A stretch of 64,000 nucleotides of DNA, from contig MEHQ01002555.1 in the NCBI GenBank assembly GCA_008828725.1, forward strand, positions 1-64,000. The letters run 5' to 3'. This stretch comes from Saccharina japonica. Its lineage: Eukaryota; Sar; Phaeophyceae; Laminariales; Laminariaceae. This document shows, in pieces, positions 55,761-64,000 of the stretch (within the stretch, counting starts at the first letter, position 1; the number at the start of each line of letters is the position of its first letter). The notes beneath the pieces were generated by a model. The model saw only the letters and a program-made list of their open reading frames with translations. It was not told where the DNA came from and made no database searches. Made by a program: the position numbers and the translations under genes.

Positions 55761-57317
55761 TCTGCCGGCGAGGCTTGTGTCTCCGAGCTGCTGCAAATCT
55801 GCAAATCGCTCGTCCCGAGTACGCCCTCTAAACAAAATTAATGGGGCTCGAGCCAGCATCTTAGCCCAACGAAACCAAGGTTGACATGCACGCCACAACC
55901 CACAGGGTCATTGTAACATCCGCCGTTTCCAATTTCGTTGCTTGTATCGTTCGCGGGCTCAATTTCCTCGTACTCGTTCGGTGCAGGTACTGCTGTGAGA
56001 AGTGCGCAAATTACGAGTACTCGAACCAAAATATCTACAATAATATTAATATCGTTTCGCTGATCGAGGAATCTTACGCAGATTCTACTGCTTGAAGGTG
56101 CAACTCGTGCTCAACCTAGGGACGAAGGGCGCAAGGGACATTTGGCGTGGCTGTTGTCCCCTACTAGAGGGTTCGAGAAGAGCAATCGTAAACGCAAATG
56201 GTCTCGCCCTTCAGAGGTAGGGCTGCCCTCCGTCAAGATTCGCCAAGAGAGAGATGTACCCCGAAAACCTCAACAGAGCAAATCAAGGACCAACTTCGAA
56301 CATCAGATCGTTCTCTCTCGCCAAGGCACCCCATGACCAGCTTCAGTCTCTCAAGTGGTCCCTCTGACCTCGAGAGACGACCTCAAGTCGTCGCAGCCAA
56401 AAACAAGCCTCCATCAGCGAGGTTTCAGCCTCTGATCTACGAGGATGATGTAGACGAAAACCGACGCGCGGCGACTCCACTCACTTCTGATACGAACGAG
56501 TACGAGCAGATTGACCTCGCGAGCGATGCAAGCAACGAAATTTGAAACGGCCGACGTTACAATGACCCTGTGGGTTGTGGCATGCATGTCAAGCTTGGTT
56601 TCGTTGGGCCGAGATGCTGGCTCGGGCCCCATTAATTTTGTTAGAGGGCGTACTCGGGACGAGCGATTTGCAGATTTGCAGCAGCTCGGAGACACAAGCC
56701 TTGCCGGCAGACCCGAGAGCATTGTGCCGGCCACAAGAGCTCAAATGACACCGGCATCGGGTAGAAGGGAGCTCCAGTTTCTTGTGTTGCCGAGCATGCC
56801 TTCTGTTTCGTCATACGAATCGGTGGGGCAAAATACCTTTGGTTTTGAAACGTATCTTCATTCTGGGCTGTTCGTTTTTTTTTCTGATTCTACGAAAAAA
56901 CAAAAACGGATTTAGAAATTTCTTATAAATTTCGGGGAAAACTCAGATGCGGACCCCTGTAATAATAATATATTAGAGTGTTTGCGATAGAAGTAAATAA
57001 AAAAAATACTTTCCTTCCGCTAAAAAAAGTGAATTCCCTTCCCTTCACGATTTCGGTGTGTTTGCGATAGAAGTAAACCCAATCCTGCAGGCGACGCCTC
57101 CGAAAATACCAGGGGAAGAGGGGTGAACCTTGGGTGAACCAAAAAAAGAACGAAAACAAAAACTAGCGTACGAGAGGAACGGCAGCCCAGCAACGGTGGG
57201 GGCGGCAGGGATAACCGCAGTGCCGCCGCTGCCACGACCGCAAGCAGCAGCACAGCTGGCTGCAGCTACGTGGCGGCAGCTAACCGCAGCGTCTGCTCCA
57301 GCAACATAAACAAACAG

Positions 57318-57324
57318 CATCGGC

Positions 57325-57375
<51 letters not shown>

Positions 57376-57402
57376 TGCACCAGCAGCAGCAGCAGCAGCA
57401 GA
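57318..57402. repeat. long CAG microsatellite
   Basis: About 17 uninterrupted CAG units are followed by ATGCAC and seven more, then AAG. The frame reads polyglutamine on the plus strand and polyleucine on the minus strand. The surrounding 116- and 204-aa ORFs consist mainly of repeat translation and are not called. Confidence 0.9.
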
Positions 57403-57679
57403 AGCAACGGCTTCCGTTTTTGCTTTTTTCGATTTTGCGACCGACTATTCTTCTCGTCGTGTGCTGCTCCTGCTGCTGCCCTCAACCTACGCGCGACACC
57501 GCGCCGGCACGTTCCGCTCCAAGCCCGCCCGGCGCCCGATATAGACAGACCGTGGCGGCGTGCCGCTGCTGCTGCTACTGCTGTTACTGCTGCTACCGCA
57601 GTGTGGTGGAATTGAAATGATACACGACGATATGTCATCCTCTCGAGCTCTACAAGCAAGGCGGTACGAGTACTCGACG

Positions 57680-57725
57680 TCGTGTACTCGTACGAACTCG
57701 TGCGAACTCGTACTCGTACGAGTAG
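57680..57725. repeat. TACTCGTACGAACTCGTGCG palindromic cluster
   Basis: Overlapping copies of CTCGTACGAG and GAACTCGT words make a self-complementary tract. The same 10-bp palindrome and its halves are scattered over the whole window (for example near 15375-15400). Confidence 0.6.
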
Positions 57726-58116
57726 TTCTTTCTGGACGACGCATCCTCCACGACACCAAGCCGGCGAGAGCGTACCGTAGCGGGCCGCCGGCAGTCCGCC
57801 GGCGCCCCGCTAGCAAAATCCAACACCGCTCGTCCGTGTCATACTCTAGCTACACCTCTCAAGCCTCTGTGTGCTCCCATCGGTTGGTGTGTTGTGTTGT
57901 GGCGTTCGGCGTCGGTAGAATGCTCGGTGTGTGTAGGCCAATGAAACTGAGAGCCAAAAGTTACCGTAACTTTTGACCAAAAACTTACTTCTCTAACAGT
58001 CTCTAAAGTACTTTTTTGCCGTTTTTTCAAAAATTTACCGCAAATCCTTCCTTCGGGAGAATTTTTAGAAAAGTAAAAGTAAGAAAACAAAAACGCAAAC
58101 ACTCTATTATTATCAT

Positions 58117-59050
58117 GTTTGCCATCCGACAATGTGTAGCATGAGCTTCAACGTTGATCACTCATAACATTCCCGAAAGCAGAAAAACACGGAAACAAAG
58201 GAAACCTATGCGCAAAGTCTAACTTCCTTCTATGTCTACTTCCCACTAAGATTTATCCACAATACTCCTTTTATTAGTTGTCGTTCCTCCTTCTTCTCAA
58301 TATGCACTCTTTACCCAAGCTCCATCCCCATGAAAGAATGACGCGTGTGTCGAGGCTCTGTCTCTGTGGAGAGAGATGGCAGAGGTGGCACCGAAGTGTC
58401 TGTGAAGATCACTTGTGTAGAAGAAGAAAAGTCATGGTTTGAAAAGGCGCTTATTATGTGGCCATAATGGAAAGAAGGTTGATCTCAGGGATCAATGGAA
58501 AAGGAAGAAGAGAAGAGAAGAGAAGAGGAGTGGAAAGTGGAGAAGGGTAGAGTAGAGTTATCGAGGTGGGCGGTGCCTGCACCTGATCATCCCGGTGCAA
58601 TGTCCATGCTACGAACAGTTACATTCTACCGTAGTTGGTACTGTTCCCTGTAATGTTCTCTACAACGTTATAGGAACGTTCTAGCAACGTTCTCAGCATC
58701 GTTCCTGATGAAGATGCTTGGGACATACAATGTGGCGCACTACGAGTAAGACAAACTCGTAATCTATCCGCATATTGCAATAACCCGAATATTTAGACTA
58801 AGATACTCATATACTCGTATCAGTGCGTAGTGACTGCACATCACAATAGATACGTATGGATCTCAACGTCCATATGCTAACACCCCACGCCATCGGTGTG
58901 GGTCTGTACTATATAATTATGATCATCTTGGCCATCCGACAATGTGCAGCATGAGCTTCAACATTGATCACTCATAACATTTCCGAAAGCAGAAAACCAC
59001 GGAAACCAAGGAAACCTATGCGCAAAGTCTAACATCCTGCTATGTCTACT
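58117..59050. repeat. direct repeat pair of 126 bp, 808 bp apart
   Basis: GCCATCCGACAATGTG(T/C)AGC through CTATGTCTACTT at about 58121-58242 recurs at 58931-59050 with roughly 93% identity. Between them lie a GA-rich run (58500-58555) and AACGTTCT words. They may be the ends of a small LTR-like element or a simple duplication; no TG...CA ends are clear. Confidence 0.65.
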
Positions 59051-59224
59051 TATTTCCGACAGGTCTTCAATCATGCCAGGTATGCATCTGCGCTCGTTAC
59101 CCACGATGGAGCCCATTCCAGTCCCTGTTCGTCGTCATTCCTTCGTCGTGCAGCTCTCTGTTAGGTAAAAATATATTTCCCAAGTATAATGTAAGGTACT
59201 ACAGTACGCTCTAAAACAAGGTAT

Positions 59225-59373
59225 TTCCCTCAGTAAGGCGGTAACCGCCTTACTGAGGGAATCCCACACCCTCAATAAGGCTGTAGCCGCCCTATTCACG
59301 AGTAAGGCGGCTGCCCTCAATAAGGCGGTCATAGTGCTCTCGCACACCGCCGCCTTATTGAAGGACCCCCACT
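59225..59373. mobile_element. AAGGCGGT-rich transposon end (right)
   Basis: A perfect palindrome with 18-bp arms (TTCCCTCAGTAAGGCGGT) around a single base lies at 59225-59261. Several AAGGCGGT words in both orientations follow, and the terminal 24 bp (59350-59373, ending GGACCCCCACT) are the exact inverse of the left end at 45674. Confidence 0.75.
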
Positions 59374-59490
59374 GCTGTATTAATATTAATAGGACAGGAG
59401 GAAGGAGAGAGAAAAGAAGGACGAAGATGATAAATGGGATGGGGAAAAACGAAAACAAAATACGTCGTACCAAGAACAATAATATATATA

Positions 59491-60357
59491 GGGCATTAGC
59501 CAAACATAGATATACCTACGCACTTTGAGCCATTTATAGGTACACTGCGTAATGTACACCAGAAACGGCTTCCGGGCCCGCCTGATAATGGGCCTGCGCT
59601 CTATTGTACCTACAAATGGCTCGAAGTGCGTAGGTACGCGTAGAATCGGCTACTCAATGTACGTATCACCTATTTTTGTCTTCAACTGTATCTATAAATG
59701 GCTCGAACGATCACTTTTTGGCAACTGAAATATAGACAGACGGCCACATCAGATGCCGGGACTGTCAACCAGCCGACGGTACCAGTACAACCACTGACAC
59801 TGCGGAGTTATCACGCATTGCCTACAAGCTAGAAATCGTATCGCGATCAATGCATGCGTATTCAGTACGACACCCCTCCTACGCACACACATAAATGCGA
59901 TGCGGAGAAACAACAATGACGAGTGTTTCCATGCCGTTATGCTGAAAGTACAATATACATACTGTAGTGCATTATATAGTAGGATAAACTTTGGTATATA
60001 TACGTGTACAGAGTAATACTATACGGTTACGAGGGGGTCTAAGTTACACAGCCGTTGGCACGGTCCGGAACAACATTCCATAGCAAACGTGGGTGAATGT
60101 GTGGCCGTCTGTCTATATTTCAGTTGCCAAAAAGTTATCGTTTGAGCCATTTATACGTACAGTTGAAGCCAAAAATAGGTGATACGTACATTGAGTAGCC
60201 GATAATAGGTGTACCTACTCACTTCGAGCCATTTGTAGGTACAGTGGAGCGCAGACCCAATATCAGGCGGGCCGGAAAGCCGTTTCAGGTGTACATTTCG
60301 CAGTGTACCTATAAATGGCTCAAAGTGCGTAGGTATGCCCATGTTTGGCTAATGCCC
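59491..60357. mobile_element. foldback element with about 260-bp arms
   Basis: The arms 59491-59750 and 60098-60357 are inverse, beginning GGGCATTAGCCAAACAT and ending at TATAGACAGACGGCCACA. TA-rich flanks (TATATA) on both sides are a likely target. Within each arm CCTACGCACTTTGAGCCATT and its inverse form a second palindrome. The 345-bp centre is non-coding. Confidence 0.85.
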
Positions 60358-60402
60358 TTATATATATGATATGTACGGTTTGCTTTATTATGTTTATTGT
60401 TT

Positions 60403-60940
60403 GGGCAGCGTCCAAAAACAGGTAAACCTGGTCCGTTTGCGGCCAAAAACAGGTACAGTACATACTTAAAATCAAGTCAAAAACGCACTCCACGTGCCCT
60501 GACAGTGGTCCAAAACTCGTTGTACCTGTTTTTGCCTCCTTAAAACCCAGGTAAACCTGATTTTGTCTACAGCAGTACTCTGCTTGACTTTCAGTTTTTT
60601 TGTCGTTTTTAAGCCAATCAGAGGCCTTTCATAGTTTCACCCTATTGTGCCCCCTATACAAATAAATGCCGACGTATCATACGTGGAGACCCCCTCCTCC
60701 CTTCGCACCTCGCACCACACGCCGCTCGAGCGACACACATATCTGCCTGCACACCTCCGCCGAAATAATACGAGATAGAAGGCTCCCCTTCGGGATTGTG
60801 GCTGACTTGGAGTACCAGGGGTGTCGCAAGCTGAGAAGGGAGAATACAGCACCAGGCGTTCGTTCCTCGTACTATAAATAGCAGCTATTAATACTCGTAT
60901 ACGTAGCCACCGGGCGAGCACGAAGAACATGAAAAAATCT
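60403..60940. mobile_element. truncated Mutator-like element (second copy)
   Basis: GGGCAGCGTCCAAAAACAGG to the motif TAGCCACCGGGCGAGCACGA reproduces the element at 14167-16277 without its hAT insertion, at around 88% identity. The right TIR is missing; similarity stops near 60940. The part from 60650 to 60870 (CCTCGCACCACACGCC, CTCGAGCGACACACATATC) is the best conserved. Confidence 0.8.
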
Positions 60941-61041
60941 TGAAAGCGACAGAAAAAAGAAGGGGGTAGCCACCGGGCAACTAACCTGGCAAGTAACACC
61001 GATCAGCCCAATCGAGTTTATAGCCAACCGAGCCGGAGGCG

Positions 61042-61107
61042 AGGTGCGCCCCCCGCAGGGGGGCCCGGAGGTCCCCCGGAGGGCCCCCGGGGGGCTCCCG
61101 GAGGGCC
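61042..61107. repeat. GC-rich inverted and tandem CCCGGAGG tract
   Basis: About 65 bp are almost pure G/C: GCGCCCCCCGCAGGGGGGCC, then four variants of CCCGGAGGNCCC and GGAGGGCC. The tract can fold as several alternative hairpins or G-quadruplexes, and stands out from the AT-balanced surroundings. Confidence 0.7.
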
Positions 61108-61109
61108 GC

Positions 61110-63500
61110 TGGAGGCGAAAACTTCGGATGTATGTGCGTAAATGTACTAAAATGTGCGTCTCATTCGCTCGTCTTGCAAATAACACAGAAACAAGCACAG
61201 ACAGAACCTCCACATAAATAACTGCATGGATGTCAGCGCGCAGGTCAACCTGAGGAATTATCAAAATGTTGAAATCATTTGATTCGCCCCCTTATCTTCC
61301 ACTACTATTTTGTAGCAGCCTGCATCAACTCGCCTTCGCTACGAGTATCTCAAATGCTATAGAACAGCTGCTATAGATAGATTTCCATTCAAATCGTTGA
61401 AACTTGAAACCACCTACATACTACTAAGCGTATTCCTCTGTATCTGCGAGCCTTTCAAGCCTTGTTTCATCCACGGACATAGAAAACCGTCATAAATTTG
61501 AACTCAGTCCTCTCAAAAAGGAAAGCCACAAAGAAATTCAGCATGAAATTGTCAAAAAGTTAACGAAAATATCACAAAGACCCAAAACAAAATTCGCCTG
61601 CGGCGAAAAGAGACACAAAAAAATCGACTCACACATTTTGCCAAAAAATTTACGGGGGCCAAAAACGGCAAGCCACACATCTCCTGCTTTTTGAGGTGCG
61701 CTGAAGTCGATTTCTCAGACATTTGGTGCAATTACGCACGTTTCACCACCTCAAAATTATAACCCTGCAGCGTGTATCTCTGTGTCGTAGTTTTGTGACT
61801 ACATAATTGGTACCTCTCTACGTACGTACATGATAGGATGCAGAATCGGCGCGGACACTGGGTGTGTTGGATGTCGACGGATATAAAGGAAGGTTTAATG
61901 TGGAGAACGCACACACCAGTATATATATGATACTGACTGGCATATGATACGTGGCACCGGTCGCCGCGGTAGTCTGGCAGGTAACCACGAAGACTGTTGA
62001 GTTGGAGGTCGGGGTAATAAGGATGTGGTGTAGCGTGTGTACCAGCGCGAAGCTGGTATGTACGCTGTAGGCTCGCTTGCTGATCACCAGTCAAGACACA
62101 ACCTACGTTTGAGGGTGAACGCTCAAGTCGCTGTGAGGCAAACTTGTATGAACGCTTCAATAGAAGAGAAGATAGGGTTGGCGACTCCAGGCCAATCTTG
62201 ATTAATGTATGTGCTCAAAAGCGAAGCTGATGATGAGCAAAAGAAGAGTGCGGGAGTGGGCCTGCAAACGCTCCTGTTCCCTTGATGATCTTGAGGATCA
62301 CGAACAGTAACATGCACAACGATCTTGAATCGCAAACATCAACATGCCCTTGCTACAATAAAAATCGAGTAGTAACTACCAGGCTCCTAGTACATCACGA
62401 AACCTACACCAATACCACAAATAACACATAGAACAAAATTTCTACGCAGCTCGCAAAGTTGAGTATCTACTATTCAATCGGTTGAACTCACAGCTGACGT
62501 ATTTATAATAATTTTATTTAATAGCTTGCGTCAGATGACGCAACAACAATCGTGACTGATCTTTTACGCAGTCTCTATACGTATGGTAATACCTACTGTA
62601 CCACACAGAACAACCTAATCACATACGACAGCCTATCAATTATTGCGCATCGTGTTTACTTGGAGGAATGTTGTTCCACACGTGAATACTGAGCAACTAA
62701 ACCACTTACGATATAGTACGGTAGACACCAGGTACGATACTGGATAACTTGTCCTGCATACCTTCACTGGCTTGATTGAGAATGAACTCTGATTGGCCAC
62801 TACTCGATATTTCGAGGGTCCAACTCTTGAACATAAACTATGCATACTACAGATAATTACTCCGTGTTACCGAGTGACGACAAAATATGAATTGCCAACA
62901 AGGATAAGATCCAATACGACCCCTCGACACGATAACCGGTAACATATTACATGCGGGCAAATCCAGGCAAACACAGCAAATCAGACGACCTCTCGCCGAT
63001 ATCCCGCTTTTCTACGGCTGTGTTACATGCCCAAAACAAACAATACTCCAACTCGTTTTCTACGATGTGCCCATACAAAGGCGATGAATTCAAACAACAA
63101 GGATCCAATTACTTGGTTCAAATTTACTTGTCTAAACTACTTGTCTGCATACATACTCACGAAGTAGAATCCATTGCTATGCCGCAACAAAGTTTCAGTA
63201 CTCCTTTGCAACGTCGAAACAACATCATCCGTTCCTGCTTTGCGTTTGATGGGTGATCAATCCTTCTACAGCTAACGCAAAAAACTACAACGCGAAACCT
63301 GGCAACGTATAGGCCTGCCACTGATGTGACAGGTTTGACGCATGGAATAGCATGCAAACCGATAAAACGTCACACACAAGAAACTATGGAAATCGTGTGG
63401 GTCTCCCTATACATTTACCAGACAGACATATATGGTACTAATGTTGCCCAAATAGCCTAGCAGCTTACCACGCTCCTGCCGCCCCCCCGTACAAAGAAGG
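61110..63500. other. 2.4 kb without a recognised gene
   Basis: Only short ORFs occur. The minus-strand frames at 61732-62160 (142 aa) and 62123-62335 might be remnants of an old coding sequence, but I recognise no domain. No repeats beyond short AT tracts were noticed. Confidence 0.4.
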
Positions 63501-63535
63501 CGTGTGGTGCTACGTACTACGAAACAAAAAAAATC

Positions 63536-64000
63536 TTGCCGTTATGTCGGTACGACCAGGGCAATGCAGATGTCCCTCCTGGTGATCCAGATGATGATGA
63601 TGGTCCAGCAATCCCAAAGGCTAAAATGTCCGTCCAGCCCCAAACGGCGATGACGTCCAGCGATGATGATGTGGTGATTCCAGCAGATGTTCTCCGCCCG
63701 CAATCCCAATATATAGTAGATGATGCGGTGGCCCGGTTCTGAACGATACCTCTCCAGTGACCCCACTTTTCTGTTGTTGGCGACCCAGTAGCCCTGACAG
63801 TCCCAGCGAACAGTGCTGTAACGATTTCGGAAGGTATCATTCCGACAACCTCAAGCGCTTGTTTACAGGATCTCGTCAACCGTCATTTCCGACGACCCCG
63901 TGTTTACATGATACTCCAGCGGTCAATGACAATCTTGCTCGTAGACGCGGGTGATGATCCGGTGGCTAAGTTGCAAGAGCTAAAATTGAAAGCCCTTGTC
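63536..64000 (+). pseudogene. open frame of unknown function reaching the window end
   Basis: One frame is open at 63536-63739 (acidic: ADVPPGDPDDDDGPAIPKAK) and again from 63761 to the window end (DPVALTVPANSAVTISEG, then SACLQDLVNRHFRRP and LLVDAGDDPVAKLQELKLKA). TGA codons at 63740 and 63758 separate them. Either a short intron, or two stops in a decayed gene, would explain this; a gag-like protein is one possibility. The composition of the second part looks like real protein, and it continues outside the window. Confidence 0.3.

Larger units (their letters stand above)
46434..56962. mobile_element. foldback element split by an LTR retrotransposon (copy 2)
   Basis: A perfect 38-bp TIR starts TTACAGGGGTCCGCATCTG at 46434 and ends inversely at 56962; TA flanks both sides. 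The left arm is 46434-46687 plus 55761-about 55990, and the right arm is about 56485-56962. Their match resumes exactly across the retrotransposon, which confirms its borders. The arms share GGCCGGCACAATGCTCTCGG, CCAACGAAACCAAG and ACCCACAGGGTCATTG with the other foldbacks. Without the insert it is about 1.45 kb and non-coding. Confidence 0.8.

Noticed and set aside
57045-57659. 204-aa minus-strand ORF and 116-aa plus-strand ORF
   Set aside because: Both are dominated by the CAG microsatellite (polyleucine or polyglutamine).
1-64000. tRNA or rRNA genes
   Set aside because: I scanned for T-loop (GGTTCGA) and A-box-like pairs by eye and found no stretch with matching stems; a covariance-model search would be needed to exclude them.

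Overview
This window looks like nuclear DNA of a eukaryote, most likely a stramenopile, with a brown alga as my best guess (inference, no marker proves it). The pointers are a multi-exon gene with GT-AG introns, three tracts of TTAGGG-type telomeric motif, abundant CAG/CTG microsatellites, and dense nested transposons. I see no operon, tRNA, rRNA or CRISPR array.

Host gene. The one gene I can assemble is a secreted or membrane-anchored subtilisin-like serine protease (S8) on the + strand. Exon 1 (8982-9876) carries a signal peptide and a propeptide-like region. Exons 2-8 (27627-32316) carry the Asp/His/Asn/Ser catalytic set and a C-terminal hydrophobic segment. The phases of all eight exons fit (3105 nt, about 1034 aa). 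The first intron would be 17.75 kb (9877-27626) and is packed with transposons. Intron 3 also holds a 275-bp hAT-like MITE.

Mobile DNA, left to right. 1-3.6 kb is a compound satellite with CAG/CTG hairpin units. 3.6-3.9 kb holds hairpin units. 7.90-8.08 kb is a small TIR element with telomeric repeats inside. 10.26-17.61 kb is a foldback element. It contains an 884-bp palindrome, and its right arm is split by a TTAGGCCC-ended element, which holds a Mutator-like element, which holds a hAT element with a perfect 8-bp target duplication. 19.0-23.3 kb is a non-LTR retrotransposon with an intact endonuclease/reverse-transcriptase ORF. 23.56-24.52 kb is a 964-bp foldback. 24.65-24.97 kb is a second TIR element with telomeric repeats.

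32.3-45.6 kb has no gene I recognise; it contains a GACGGGACGGTA minisatellite (38.9-39.6 kb) and CAG-rich DNA (44.6-44.8 kb). 45.67-59.37 kb is bounded by inverted 24-bp ends rich in AAGGCGGT. It contains the third telomeric-repeat TIR element and a foldback (46434-56962) that was split by a Ty3/gypsy-type LTR retrotransposon (46688-55760, TSD TCTG).

That retrotransposon is the most unusual object here. A NADAR (YbiA/DUF1768-type) domain lies in the same frame directly upstream of its aspartic protease, followed by reverse transcriptase, RNase H, integrase, a chromodomain and a Tudor/Agenet-like tail. It is currently broken by one in-frame TAG and one extra C in a poly-C run. 59.49-60.36 kb is a further foldback, 60.40-60.94 kb a truncated Mutator-like copy, and a reading frame of unknown function runs off the right end.
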